A stretch of DNA of 64,000 nucleotides from NCBI RefSeq assembly GCF_002443255.2, contig NW_019211458.1:32139319-32203318 (forward strand). Direction: 5' to 3'. Both the position numbers and the translations under genes were made by a program. This DNA comes from Varroa destructor. Its lineage: Eukaryota; Arthropoda; Arachnida; Mesostigmata; Varroidae. Positions within the stretch are counted from its first letter, which is position 1. Each line of letters starts with the position of its first letter. Positions 1 to 13,743 of this stretch are shown here, in pieces. The notes beneath the pieces are model-generated. The model was not told where the DNA came from. It did not search any database and was given only the letters and a program-made list of their open reading frames with translations.

Positions 1-2333
1 AAAATCATCAGTCTCATGGATGTTGTCGTCTACAAGGTGATCAAATGTAGGATATGAGGAAGAATGAAAAAATCGAAAGCTAAATTGTATTGAATCACAA
101 AGCGTAACACACGTCTAGTAAGAAGACTGCATCTAAATATAAGTTACGGAACTTCTTCACATGTCGTTAATATATCTGTGATTGCATTTAGTGAAAATTC
201 TTGCCCACTAGAAAATTAATGTCTACTGATATTTAACTTATATATCTGATGATATTTTTATCTGTTCGTAAATAACCATACCTAAATGTATGCACACTCT
301 GTCTATGAATAGGCCACGCATTAACCGAACACAGACAAGAGCAATGTTTTGTTGAGATAGTTATACCATAGGGAACCAAAAGGAGTCACGTTTGCTTTAG
401 CAGCCCCTGGCAATTTTATCGTCCCGATGTGCCTCAGGACGACTGCAGACAGACTCATTCAGCTAAGAAGTCAATGTACTAACTACAGATCATACACCCG
501 AACGTTCGCGTACTGACATTGTAGACACGAGCGTAAAACTGCGTTGCTTCACAAAATACAAAGAGTCATATGCCCTGAACAAAGCCAAAACCGTGGGGCA
601 ATGCTTTGGTCTCACCCGAGTAAACAGTTACCTTGCAACCCTGCTCGGTCATCCTGAGCCAACAGATTATAAGCCGTTACGATGAAGACATGCCTATGAT
701 CAGGGAACTAATTGCCATCGAGAGTACGCTTTGATGGGGTGACATAAAAGTAGACGGTAATTGTTATCAAACATTTGCCCATTACATTTCTCGATGAGCA
801 GTAGGAGTTTTCTTATATTCAACATACATGTTTTTGTAATATTTTATTGCCTGCCTCATCTAAATGATACGTTCTTCTTCTGAGATAGACTAACGAATAG
901 CTTACCCAGGGTTATCGCAAGTTATTATTGGAAAAAAAAAGTAGATTTATTTTGGGCTCTTTACTAAAGGCTTTGAGAATTAGGAAGTCATACTCCTAAT
1001 ATTAGAAAACACGTCCCAAGGGGTCAGGCTAGGTTGCCTCTAACATCGCGAACCATAATTAAGTAAAAAGCGATAATTCGTTGTAATAAATCAAGTTTGT
1101 GTTAGAAAATTATTAAACGTAAGCGTCTGTACTTCTGGAAATACCTTTATTTAATACTTAATACCGAACAACGCACACAAGTCTGAGGGGCAAGGACCAT
1201 ACCCTACAGCATAAAAATTAGGATAAAGGCGAACGTTTCCCACTGATTTGACACTGAGTTAGGATAGATCAAATGATGCTAACCTTAATCATCGTCTAAG
1301 AACCTTGCGAGCAGTGTTTAGGGTGACAATATATAGAATACAATAGTAGTATCCAAAAACAACTTCCTCCAAAGATAACACTGAAATGTTCATAATCAAT
1401 AACTAAGCACATGGCGCATGTTTCTGCATGTGCGAGTTCGCCAAAATATGTTAAGAACGCGAACAGATTCCCAGCAACTGTCGAATGTCGGCCTAACGCA
1501 TTGCCATCATGTCGTTCCCGCTTAGATCATAGGCCAGATGTAGAGATAATGATGGGTTGACAAGTTAATTTGTCTCGCTGAAAAACGCCAAATGATGCAA
1601 CTTTTTTTTTTACCTTTCAAATGCTCTACCGCAGTTCCAAGAGTAGCTCGGTTGGGCTTTTATGGTAGTTGGTGCAAGGCTTCCTTTTAAACAGTGGAAA
1701 TTTGAAAAAACCTTTCTCATTGCTAACTCTATCCACAACAAATGTCAGTGCCGTTGTCAACATTCATCTAAGGGCTTGGCAGAGTAAACTTTAACAATAT
1801 AAACAATCTGTAGAAGCGAGCGTGACGGGAAATGACTTAGGACAACATTCACCGGCTTTCCTACAGTTTGGCTTCATTGGTGATATATCCAAGGCTGAGC
1901 GGAAGTGCTATTTATTTGCGGCTAGTATTTACTGAAGTCCTTTACTGAAGCACTCCTGTAATCTGAAAAAATTTTGTACATTAGGAATTCCTCGTTGTAT
2001 TCTGGGAAAAAATTCGTATATATATATATATATTGCTTTGTCACTTCTTTTATGGAAATAGAACGGCTGTTAACATACTTTGGAATGGGGCTTTGTAATT
2101 AAGCTCAGGGAGATTTTCTACTAGAAGAAATTGCCAGCTTCAGACATAAACCGGTGGAAAGAAATGAAATGGGTCTACTACGCAAAGACGTCCTTTGGAT
2201 ATGCTAGCGTGGCTGTAACTTGGCCAATTGAGAGACTGAGCGTTAATAAATTCGGTGTGATTTAAATTTGTCAACGTGGGTGAACATTTAGGTGTGTGTT
2301 AATAAAGTAAAGGAAATAATAAGCAACTAGTAT
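1..2333. other. Non-coding AT-rich stretch
   Basis: I see no gene here. All frames are interrupted at the rate expected for AT-rich DNA. The only structured items are a run of ten T at 1602-1611, a short (TA) microsatellite at 2017-2033 and a 7-bp inverted repeat (GCACATG / CATGTGC, 1407-1433). Probably intergenic or intronic. Confidence 0.7.
2017..2033. repeat. (TA)n microsatellite
   Basis: About eight and a half TA units without interruption. Ordinary dinucleotide repeat in non-coding DNA. Confidence 0.9.
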
Positions 2334-4170
2334 TTGCGAGAGGACACCCATATATCTGGTTCGTTTAAATCCAACCAGTCGGAGACAAAGTTTCTTAATG
2401 GCAGTTGGAACCGTAAATCTCCGGGTATATACGCTGGCCTCTTTTTACGAGCTACCGAAATATCGGGAATTAACATTGCCTTTGTATTTTTATTATGTTG
2501 TTATATTACAAACGATTTCACGGGCATGTCACTCGTTGCTTGCTGGATAATATCACGTGTTTAACAAATATCTAAATAGAAAGGATACTATGTTAAGTCT
2601 AGCCTAGCCCGTAGCCATTTTCATGTATAAAAGGGATCTATAAATTAACAATGCTTAATTCACTTACTTAAGTTTACACTTAAGTTTAATATTAATAATG
2701 TTCTACACATAGTATTAATAGAGTTCTATATATATTATCGACTAATAGTCTGTTTGCTATTAAACGTTTTGGGGGGCATGGTAACTATTTCATAAGCTAT
2801 ACATTAAGTCATTAAGTTTAATAATTCTTAACTTCGTCTAGCGGCAAAAATCGAGCAGCACAAAACATTCTTGATGCAACTTCTGGAAATAGAAAAATAT
2901 TGGCAGAAACACTACTCGAACTAGTGTTCGTTTTATTTTGTGTGGTCTATAGTACACAATAGAACAAGAGCAAAATTGTGTCTTGGCCCGCTTAGTTTTG
3001 CTCCCTACGAGCTCAAGATAGTAACTCAATGCCAAGTTGCGACGGAGGTTTGTTGGCCAATAGCAGTTATTCTGCAGTGCAGACCCATTCAATGGAATCA
3101 GCAAGGTACAAGCTGTAACAAACAGAAGGATGGAAAGCAAATTGCAGCCTTATGCTTTATATCTATCACAAGCCACCCCAATATACTCCCGAACATCCCC
3201 GCAAGGATCTCGTTATTCTTTTCTCTATCGGAGCTCAATCTAACCAGCCCGCATGGACATCTTCACACATGCACACACATGGAGAACCAATACCGCATAT
3301 CGAGGCTGTACGGTTTTCCGCCGACATATCCCTTTTCAGTGTAAAGTCGGACGTCTACTTTTGAATGACCTCTGACGACCCCGTTGTCAAGCGCTTAGCC
3401 TCATCTATCGTAGGCGTGTCCTATTTCCGATTGTCCCTTCAGTCCTGCTGCTCTGCAACCGGGACACTATGCTGCCAGCAGCCTGAGGAGCAGCAGCGTC
3501 AACGGATCGGAGGCAGCGGTGACACCCGTATACTTTCGTGCCGTCGAAACCGACAGAAGACGACAGTAAAAAAGATTGTGACGACGTTAACAGCTATAGG
3601 TCCTCTTTTTCTCTCCCTTAATCTAAAAAGCTTTCCAAAGAGGGAAAGTCTTGCCTTTGAAAGTGTTTCCGGGATAGGGTATCCCTCATCCTCAAACTAA
3701 GTTCGCTAATGTTTCTCTACACGAAGCTGTATTTCCCACCGCCATTGCTATATTAACAAAGCGGTCAGAGGTTATGAGGTGTGTTTAGAGTGGAAGCCTA
3801 TTTGAAGATGCGCGCTGAAATCTTTGCAGAATTCCGCAGAGATACACCGCTTCTATAATAAACTATCTAGCGGACTGTTACAAAGCGCAAGAGTTCACAA
3901 TACTACTATGGACTTGTTCTCTACTTCGATGAAATTGCCTCGTTCGCTTCTGATAGACCAGGCTAGCTGCAGCATGGTTGTCTCCATAGGCCGCATTTCT
4001 TACCAGCTTGCAAAAGGGGGAGAAAGACATGCTGGTTACATTATTCTTTTCGGTGCGGATGTCATGGTCTCTGCCAAACCTTCCCTTCCGGCTGGCTCTT
4101 GGCTGGCACACTATAGTGTTCTCTATAACAAACTAGAAATGGAGCCCATTCCGTTAGTTTAATATACATG
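2334..4170. other. GC-richer block with several open frames, unassigned
   Basis: Base composition is less AT-rich than the flanks. Consecutive plus-strand frames of 134, 111 and 112 codons lie at 2940-3344, 3365-3700 and 3824-4162. They show no recognisable domain, their lengths are compatible with chance, and they are not joined by obvious splice sites. On the minus strand a clean pyrimidine tract ending in CAG lies at about 3113-3140 and would make a good splice acceptor; the frame after it stays open to about 2838 with scattered cysteines. The apparent signal-peptide-like start of that frame is this pyrimidine tract read as leucine and phenylalanine, so I do not treat it as a secreted protein. 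An exon or untranslated exon is possible but unproven. Confidence 0.25.
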
Positions 4171-6053
4171 ATCAGTCGTTCTTTAGGGTCGCCATTATCG
4201 ACGAGCAAGTCCCCAATATATCGTTAACATTGAGCCTCGTTCAGAATGAGGAGCCAAGATACAAAACACTACTAGCAACACGGTCACATGTAGGCTAGGC
4301 ATCCCCAATCAATAAGTGTGGGGTGGCTGGTTAATGTTCATGTACGAGGGCAGTATTTTGACGGTTCCCATCATAGCACCAGCCCTGATTACAATGTCGA
4401 AAGCGAGTGGCTTTTACGACGTGTGGTTTTCTTTTGATAAGTGGCCATCTTTACTGGCTGGACTCACTGAACACCGTCTTCAAATTTTTTTCCTTATACC
4501 TCAAATCATTGTACTGTGTAGATAATGGAGTGAAGTACTACTATTATTTATGCTCAGCGGTATTTTGGGCTGAACGGCCAATTTGGTACTAGGGACATTT
4601 TGCAGGACCGCAATGGAATGAAGCAGATTTTGTTCTGGTACATACGTTGCTATGTATGCCGACTTAAAAACTTTCTGAGGTTATTAAAGGCTGGACCCTT
4701 AGGCATTTTTAGATATTATTCGAACACATTTTTGTTCACAATTACCTACAATTAGGCACCGAATACATAGGCCTTTGTTAGGGGCGCACTTTAAGTAAAT
4801 CTGTGGAACATTTCGCAAACAAAAGTCCAGCTCTCACCTAAAGATCATCTATGACTACCATGTGAAAGAACGATCTAGGTAAGCGCAAAAACATCTAATC
4901 ATGAGATGAAGAAGGAGAAAAAAAAAAGCTCATAATTGTAGGTAATACTTAAGGTCTGATGTTACTCGGAAAGGGCCAGTATAGTCATAGCTGGACATTA
5001 GTATTTTAACAGTTTCGTTTGGCCAAGGATATTTAGAGACCCTCAGGGTTTATTCATATGTTAGCATAGCCTTCAGGCTCGGAGCAGTGGTCCTACAGTG
5101 GGATGCAATAAAATAGTATAATAACTGCCAAAATCTACTTCCAATATACAGTCCACTCATATATAACCAATCAATTGACTGTAAACTGTACATGTTGTGG
5201 TCCCATTTAAAGGCATTACTGATATCACCTAAACACATAAAGTCCTTGTCTATCGCTAAAACAAATATATTACAAAGTAGTAATAACTCCGGTAAACTCG
5301 TTATATCGAGATATATCACATTGCGGTAACGGTACGGTATCAAAAGTGCTATCCGCTAAAACATTTTATCGCATAAATATTGATCTCTAATTAAATCTAG
5401 ATAAATTCATTCTTACTAAATGTAAAATAAGAACTGCGAGACAGTAATTTCGTAATCGCTTGCTATATAGATAACATACAAGCTACTACGGTTGTTGTAT
5501 GATGATTTTATGCAGTCCGCCACATCGCCCTTGTATGTATATAAGTTAAACTTAATTACCAAAGTATACATTAAAAACATATCGAATAACTTGTAAGGAA
5601 GTAATTCGAACAAAAGCAAACCGTTTATTTTATTAGGTTTTCAATACGTCAGGCCAGGTCACACAATAGCACGCTTTAGTAGGAGCCCTAAATAAATAAT
5701 AAATCATACATTTTTAAAGTTTTTCTCTTGAAGAGCTCTAACTATTGTAATGAAATTGTATCCGGACGAATTCGAGAGAGGTGAAATCAGCAGCTACTTG
5801 ACTTCCCTTCCTGATCGACAGAGGTTTTATTCTGCCATTGTTCAACTATTTACGTAGTAATCATCTTTTCTGTGAGCGTTATCTTCATCACAGAGCGTCT
5901 AGCCAAAGTCTTTAAATAAATGGACATATTTACTCCACTGCCACGGAAGATTATTCGACGCATTTAAGCACAGCACTGCTATATTGATAAAAATTTTTAT
6001 AAAAAAAAAGTACAACCATTTTACATAACGCTGGTTCAAAACAAGAAAACGCC

Positions 6054-6069
6054 TTTTTTTTTTTTTTTT
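6054..6069. repeat. Poly(T) tract, 16 bases
   Basis: Uninterrupted run of 16 T. On the minus strand it reads as lysine codons inside two overlapping short frames, which explains their KKKKK runs and argues against those frames being genes. Confidence 0.9.
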
Positions 6070-6471
6070 CACTGAGCGAGCAATGGCGGAATATTTGGTT
6101 TGCTTGGCCATTTTTCTTTTTTCTGCATATTCCTTCTGCACCAATTAAACTAAAATGGGGCTGACCTACAGTGAGGAAATACAACAAAGATTTACGAAAC
6201 ATGTTTGGACAAGCCATAACTCTCGTCTGCTATCAGCCCTCGTTTTTTTTTCCTCAAGAAAATTTACTTAGCTTGGCTATAGAAAGCACAAGAAGGATGA
6301 AAGCTAAGCTCAGTTGCCTAATTCTCTTTTCAGCTTTCAGCCTAAGATAAAATGTAGCTCTTCAAATCTGTGAGCCAACGGCTTCGCCTGTATACGAAAG
6401 AATTAGCATTTGACGAGACGGTTCGGTTTTAGAGTGGATTCATTATAGCAAGCGTAGGGCAGGAAATAGAT

Positions 6472-6486
6472 AAAAAAAAAAAAAAA
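6472..6486. repeat. Poly(A) tract, 15 bases
   Basis: Uninterrupted run of 15 A in non-coding DNA. No target-site duplication or retroposon body was recognised upstream of it. Confidence 0.85.
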
Positions 6487-9400
6487 CCGTTTGACATGAG
6501 AGCGGTCGGTAGGAGATGACACGAAGTTAGCGTTTAGCCTTGTTACATCACCCGTTTGTTCCTAGTTAAATTTAGATCTCCTAGTTGTGTCGAGATGGGG
6601 CGTTCTTCAACATTTCGTTGGAGTGCGTTTCACTGTTCTAACTGGGTTGGAGCGGTCAACCGTGACTTGCCCGTTCTATATGAAGACGGTCAGTGTCGAC
6701 TTTGTTGAAACGCTATTGTAATACAGTATAGTAAATTGTGTGTCTCCTATCATAGCTGGAGCCATATTGGGACAGAGCCCACAACGAACTTTGTCTGACG
6801 AATTTTTTTCGACTTCACAGGCTCCCGGAAGCAGATCTGCGATGTCTAGCGTTTTTCGTCTAGAAGGATAGTGACGAAGATTGGAAACCCCTTTATTTTA
6901 AGAAACATTTATTAGCAGCCCAGTAACCGAGCATCAGCCAGAATCCGTTTTTGTAGTTCTTACTCGCTGCTGATACAACCACCACTCACACTATGCGCAA
7001 ATTGCTACCATAGTTCTTACTATTTTCTAGCCTACTTCTGGCAGAAAAGCACAGCAGCGTTCTTGACTGGAGCAAGAGCTTCTGAAGTTGTAGTCAGCCA
7101 CGGAGACGCTAGCCTATGGATACGTAAAATCATACTGAAGGCAAACGGAACCGTACAGAAAGAAAAGTTTGCATTATACATGTATACAAATGAATGAATG
7201 TTAGGGAACTACTCAAGAGGCACAACGCCTCTACGTTGACCGTCGGACGTACTGTTCCTACAGCAAGTACAGGGAGAATTGAAGTGAAACTCCAGAGGCA
7301 TCTGTCTGCTCTGGGACAATTCTAGCGATGGTTGCATTTGACTGGAGATGCCTGCATGGTCTCCCTGGACGCACTAATGACTTCCCCGTCGACCGGTTTC
7401 ACGCCGGCAAATAACTCTTGTCGCGAAAATGCTGTTGAGGGTGCGCGGCTGCGTTTGACGATAAGGGAATTGGCCTTCAAAAAGTTTCGTTGTTCGGACA
7501 ATGAGCTCTATTAACTTTTTTAGCTCTTACGTCACCTTGATGACGGTTGTTGTAGAATCGCTTCACACGAACGTTAACATAGTGGTTTATGTTAGGCGCA
7601 CCGGTTCAGGGGCACGGTGCCATCTACACGATGATTGCACAGATATGGTATATTTTAGCAGGAATATGACGGTTGCAGCAGCTGAAACACTAAAGCGCGC
7701 CAATAGGCTTCTGATCTGTCGCCACACCTCGGGCTCCGAGCGGAGCTGTGGAATTGCTGGACACACAATCTAGCCAATGCTGTAGCCACTGTCGTAGATG
7801 CATTGTCCGCAGAGAGCATCGCCGACAGCTGGTTTGTTAACTTCCGTTCGCTCTCGAAAGATCATGGCTGAAGGGGACAAACGAGGGAGAGAAAAAAACC
7901 CTAGGTACATTGGCGGTTGGATTTAACCGCAGCTTTTGCATTGAAGAAGAAACCAAAAGTAAAATCATGAGTGTGTCAGGAGGCTGGGCACAATATCCGT
8001 GCGGACGAAAGCGCTGTGATTGTAGATTCAATCAGAGAGCTGTACAGAGCGGAACAGATACCAAATATTTATAAATAAACAAAAACACCCAGGACTCCAT
8101 TTAAGTGGGCCGGCAAAGCTGGAATGAAGCATTCAGTACGTTAAGATTAATCCAACTATCTGCAACATGTCTGATCTATCGATGGTAAATCTTGATAACT
8201 TTAGGTAGATTATGTTGTAGCTCTATGCATGTAGCTTTCGCTGGATAGTCCGCTTAACGTATATAGTGGGGAGAGGCACTAATAGTGTAGGTTTTAACTG
8301 TCGAATTATCCCAAATTAGTATATGGACAATTTACAGACATTGCGAATGGCTAGATTTCGATTCAGTTACCGTTTGTCACCCTAACTGCTAGTGCGGCGG
8401 CAGAATTCATTTAGAGTCATCTAGCCAGGTCCAGTAGAACCTCCGCCTGAGAAGTAAAACAATTTGACATTAATTAAGGCCATAGAAGAAAAGACAGATC
8501 TGCGCGGAACTTAGCTCTATCTAAAAATGGTTTACGTTCCCTTGGGCTACTTTTTCAGCAGTAGTCCAAATTTCCGACCTGTTTCTTTTTTAGCTCCTGT
8601 AACCTCCTAACGTAAATGGAACTGTGATTTTCTGCCTTTTATGCGCCTTTGGCAATTCTGGCAGTAAAAGTAAAGAGACAAATATACGCAAAATACAAAA
8701 AAATTACTTTCTTATCTATGAAATAGCTCGTACCGTATTATGGAAGCGGGTCGAGTCGTATATCCTCCAATACGCTCGGGTTATTTTCCTCTGACAGGGC
8801 CGCAACACCCAGCCAAACCGACCCAGAAGTAGTGCTGTGTTATATTAAAAATTATGATATAACGGACCCAATAGCAAGTGAGGTGAGCAATTATGCAAGT
8901 ATCTAGCCGACCAGAGAATCGAGAAGGGTGCAGATTAATACAGTGGCACCAACTAAGGATTTTCATAAAAATTCCAAATGCCTTCTAAAGGGATGATATT
9001 TTTTTTTGGATGACGATTAACGTATACGTTATGTTAGTGCTCACCGCATCAATATATAGCCGTAAGCGTACGTGTAGTAAAGTAAAATACATCCTAGTCA
9101 GACGCAAGCGTGTAAGAAGAAACATAAAACATTCAACTCGTATATTTGATAAGGTCTCCGATTAGCTATGCACCAGGTTATACCGGGTAAGTCACAGTGA
9201 GTGTCGTTACATATATCTTCCGCAGTCCATTACATTCTCAGAAGCAAATAGGGATGCGATAACAGCAATCAGTTTAGGGCGTCCATGTAGGACCACACGC
9301 GGGTACTAACTACGTTATTTTTATAATGCAAGGGGGCCTGTACTCCCCTTAGCTACAATGAACAAATTGGCCACCTTTCCACGACAAATAGCAGAACGTA

Positions 9401-10771
9401 ATTTCAACATACTGGGGGAGGCCTTGTCATAGAGAGGTGAACCCCGCCTGTTTTCGGATCTCACGTCAGTTTTCTTTGAGGTTACATTTTTAGCCTGTAT
9501 GACATGTACATGCTACACGAATTCCGCCTTTGATACGCAAATTGGCATCTTTTTCGTTATTAAATCTTTGAATTGGGTGTAAAAAAAAAACATATTGAAA
9601 CAACGTTGAAGATTACAGACGAACGAAATTGCTGCAGCCGTGCGGCATCATCTGCATCTAATCATGGTTCTAACCTGAAAGTCTGTACAGGAGGTGGATG
9701 TTGATTCCTTTGTATTTAATCGCCGTCAATATTACTTTCACAAATCTATGATTCACAGTCCTATTGCTGATGCATACATACTGCGTCAAAATAAGACCTC
9801 CTCTGATGAAACCGCGCCGATGCGCCGTTAAACCAGTGTCAATGCATACGCCATAAATCCCCACAAAATGGTCCAACGGCTTCATCAATTACCTCGGAGC
9901 ATTTCGCTTTGCGCGCATTGAATTTGGGACTTTGCAAATGAATGCTGGATAGAAAAACTTAATGCATTTCACAGTCCTCGGTGTACTATCTGAGATATAC
10001 TAAATAAACACGAGTACATACTTAGCATATACTAAGGTAAGCAAAAAAAAATGATAAAGATAGCAGCGTAGCGTCGGTGCTTGCGTCCACTCTTAATCAC
10101 AACAGATCGAGTTCAAACTTTAGATTGGTTCATGCGTATAACTCGTGTTAGCAGGTCGTCATACACGAAGTCTCGCTGCGTTAACAACAAAGGTCAATAA
10201 CGAGATCAGAGCGGGACACACAGTGGTATCTTTGGAACGGCAGAGAGGGAATGGGTTTATATGGTCCGGAATATAATGCAGTCCTAAGGTATATCTATTG
10301 TTTATCCTAACTGCATCGCGTTTCGATTCGAACAAGATTATGAACAGCCTTAACTGAAAACACGCAGGGTGTAGATGCCTCGCTACGATCTACTTAAATA
10401 CAACCGTGAAAACGTTCGAAAAATATGCCTGACGGCTTGAAGCCATCGTTCTATGGGACGTATCATTCATCCTAGTCGATACTTGAGTTTCTTTAAAAGT
10501 TAAATTTGTCTACTGACGTTCGCACCTTGCCTCGGTCTCAGTGCTCATAGAGCTCATCATATCTGTAGTTAAGAAGTTGTTAAATTAAACTTGCACTGCA
10601 GATAACTAGATGGCCCATGGTTGTACCGGTAAAACTACCGTATCAACTTGTTTCTGCTGCCATTGTCGGATTAAACTATCGCTCCAGGCTCTATTTATCG
10701 GTCATCAATTACTCGAGGTCAACCGATCCCCAATGCTGATATTTGTTTATTAGATGCAAGGATCAGACCGC

Positions 10772-10819
10772 CTTCAGCTTCGCGCCTAGCTAAAGCTGGC
10801 ACTTAGCCGCGAGCTGAAG
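10772..10819. other. Hairpin-forming inverted repeat
   Basis: Left arm CTTCAGCTTCGCG (10772-10784) pairs with right arm CGCGAGCTGAAG (10808-10819), leaving a single bulged T in the left arm and a 23-nt loop. The stem has 12 base pairs and is GC-rich within an AT-rich background, so chance pairing of this quality is less likely than for the AT-rich repeats nearby. It is shorter than a typical animal microRNA precursor stem, and I see no flanking extension of the pairing. Function unknown. Confidence 0.6.
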
Positions 10820-13532
10820 ATGCTCGCTGCTTGACGTTGGCCCGATAGTCCGAAAATGAGAATTAATTCCGAATATTGATATTATTCGAAGGACAGCTAA
10901 TTCATCTGTCCAGCTAGGCAGTATTTTCTAGATAAATTCGATTATTACTAGGCCGAGTATACAGTCAAAGCTGCGTCCATTCAGCTCAGGTAACGAACCT
11001 GGCAAGACTGAAACGCAGACTACTAGGAAGGTAACGAACTTATGTGCTACATCTTTCCTTTTACATATATATATACGTACCGAATTTTCGTCGATAGACG
11101 TTCTTTTAAGACATCTAGTAATGTAGAATAACGGAAAATGCTCCAGTAGGCACACTAATAAGCTATTGTGAAGTATTTTTATACCCACCTGTGGCTCCTA
11201 ATGTAATAGCTGTGCAAATGACTACTCGATAGTTTGTTTCGTACTTGCCGCCCTGACGTGACAGGAGCTTCATCTTCTCTAGAATTGTACCTGGTGTCAG
11301 TCAATAAAATAAATAGACAGGTATCTAAGCAAGTGATTGTCCACTGTAAAACCAGTTTTTTGATTGATTGAAATTCTTAGGTCTGACCACTGCGTGTTCT
11401 ATTTAAGCGTCAGCGTCATTACGTGCACACACGTCTATGGAGAACGACACAAAGCATTATAGCTACTAATTTTTAAGACATAAACAGTGACAGCATTTAA
11501 CCGATGAGAGGAGTTTGAAAGAAGGCTTCCCTTCGCGGGAACTTTCTCCCTTTCTTCGGCACATCCATGCTAAAACTATTTCGCTTCATCATCGCCCACC
11601 ATCGTTCTATCGCCTTCTTGAGATTACCTTTTTTCCAAATTCTGGCTTTGACAGCACAGCGAAAAGAGCTCACGGCAAAACGCTTCTTTGGCAACAGTCC
11701 ATCGTGACAATCGCGTTAGGCACGCTGACGATTTACTCGACGACACTCGGTCACCAGGAACGATTGCAACATAAGATAATCGCAATGTGAACGCGTCAGA
11801 GAAGGGGTTCAAGAGCAAAAGAGAGATATCACAGGGCACTTGTTTTAGGTGGAAACAGAAGAGATGAGGCAATTTTTTTAAAGAAGGGCTATGTCGAATA
11901 GCACATTAGAGGATGACGGCGATACTAACGCGGCCGCTGCAATGTGATTACAGTGGGTCAAGTGGGTATCTGAAAAGCAACGCTGATTACACTGGCTGAT
12001 AGAACCTAGAGTACCTACCAGATCCTTTAGGTCGACGCCTGTTCGGGCAGACGAATTGAGCTGAACGAAGCGTCGAGGGCGACAAACCTCAAGTTGTGAC
12101 AGCTCAGCTTTTCCGTGCGGAGTACAGAGAAAAGTCTGAGTTTCAATATAGGAATATCAATAAATAGCGGGCATTTTTATTTATTCAATTTTTTTTTATT
12201 TATAATTGTTCAACACGAATGTTACGACCCTATCGGAGCCTATGACGCAATATGTACAAAAAAAATTTACCCGAAGTTCACTTTTGTGTTCAAATGCGTC
12301 ATTGCTTACGCCAACTTGCAAGTCAATAAAGTTAAGAGCCAAAACTATTGTAAGTTTCACATGGAACCTGAACTTGTTTTGTTGCTTCGAATTAATACTT
12401 GGTCAAAGATTTACTCAAACACACAAAACCACTGCATACCATAAACAATTCTCCAATGAATAATAATAAAACTTATGATTTTTAGATTTATTATATGCTC
12501 TTAAATATTATAAAACAACCTTCCTCCTTTTAGTGCTCTTACAAAATGCAAATTCTATTTTCATCTCAGTAAAGCTCACTTAGCGTCACTATAGAATGGA
12601 TGAAGGTTAAATACGTGTCTATGCTCCGCTTATGGTAGTTTTCAGTCCGCATCTATCATTTACAAAATTATCATTTTAATTTAATAATTCTAAAGAATTA
12701 ACCCTTTCTCACTTCTTAAGGCATATTTGGCATACGATAATAAACGGTAGAAAATTTAACTACATTTATATATAGCACCGTCACATGTCGATTCTATAAC
12801 TACCTGCTTAATGATCATTTGTACAGCCCTCTAGTACATACGTATACAATTGTATGCTGAAATATTGGAAATTTTAATTAAAGCCTTCCCTAGTACGTTA
12901 TTTCTCCAGTTTCTTATTTTGCTATTTTTAATGCTACTTCTACTAAGACTATTATATCAGCTTGGTAGCTTCAGCTTGGCTAGAGCCAGCCGGGCACTAC
13001 TCAAGCTCCGTCCATGAGGCACATCCTTTTCTTGTTCCCTTAACTGGGACTGTTCTGCTCAAACCAACGTCCGACTGGGGGCACGCGTGCAAAAGTTTTC
13101 TACGCTGCGTATGCAAATAATGATAGAAGTAGCACTCGTCTCTTCATGGAACCTGGTAGAGCCTTCGCTATTTTGGGGAAAGGTCTCCCAACTCAGGCAG
13201 GCAAAGTGAAAAGGGATTGGGTTAACGAGGGTTCGTAGTCGAGCCTAGCTTAGAAGCACCGAAGGACGAACAAGCGCGGAAGTCCATCGTAGGCTAGACG
13301 ATTGCAGCGTTAGTTGTAATTGCTTCCGGGCCTAAGTCGTGGTGTTGAAATTCGCTCATATATCGGACTCGTTGGATCGCGACTTAACGATTCTAATAAG
13401 GTTGAAATCAAAGGGTAAAAAAATTCAAGGTGTTTTCGATTAGTGACAACCGACTACTGAGCTAGTCGCTCTCGGTTTCTCCGAAAATGTATGTATTTGG
13501 GAGATACGTTTGGAAACGAACGGATGGCAAGG
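10820..13532. other. Stretch without a supportable gene
   Basis: Three overlapping frames on both strands at 11497-11872 (65 minus, 91 plus, 82 minus codons) mark a GC-richer patch. They are mutually antisense and carry no recognised motif. From about 12120 to 12960 the DNA is very AT-rich, and the 109- and 85-codon frames there overlap in different phases and have low-complexity composition. No RNA gene or repeat family was recognised. Confidence 0.6.
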
Positions 13533-13567
13533 TTATATGTATATGTGTGTATATATATATATGTGTA
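13533..13567. repeat. Compound (TA)/(TG) microsatellite
   Basis: Alternating pyrimidine-purine tract mixing TATG, TG and a block of (TA)6. Interrupted dinucleotide repeat, typical of non-coding eukaryotic DNA. Confidence 0.85.
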
Positions 13568-13715
13568 CGTGATATTTTACTTGAAGAACCCTAATAAAAC
13601 GATCGACTTAAAAAGCGAATTGTGACGGCTATTTTTGTTAAATATGGTTGCTTTGTTAGCAATACTCTAAAATATCTCTACTGAAGAGCGTTCCGTCGCA
13701 CGTCTTCATTAATAT

Positions 13716-13743
13716 TGACAGCCGGGTTGACGGCCGGCTGTCA
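13716..13743. other. Perfect 10-bp stem hairpin
   Basis: TGACAGCCGG (13716-13725) and CCGGCTGTCA (13734-13743) are exact reverse complements separated by an 8-nt loop, GTTGACGG. The stem is seven-tenths GC in an AT-rich region. No T-run follows that would suggest a Pol III terminator, and no coding frame is associated. Function unknown. Confidence 0.75.

Larger units (their letters stand above)
4171..10771. other. Long stretch without a supportable gene
   Basis: No frame here exceeds what chance gives, and none carries a motif I recognise. It contains a T16 tract at 6054-6069 and an A15 tract at 6472-6486. Between 7332 and 7773 the DNA is more GC-rich and two adjacent plus-strand frames (60 and 90 codons) occur, without splice signals or motifs that support them. 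Isolated donor-like sites occur, for example GTAAGC near 4878 and 10036, but no paired acceptor with an open frame was found. Likely intergenic or intronic. Confidence 0.6.

Noticed and set aside
2838..3140. Minus-strand frame that looks like a secreted cysteine-containing protein with a signal peptide
   Set aside because: It starts at TTG, not ATG, and the hydrophobic start is a pyrimidine tract ending in CAG, better read as a splice acceptor.
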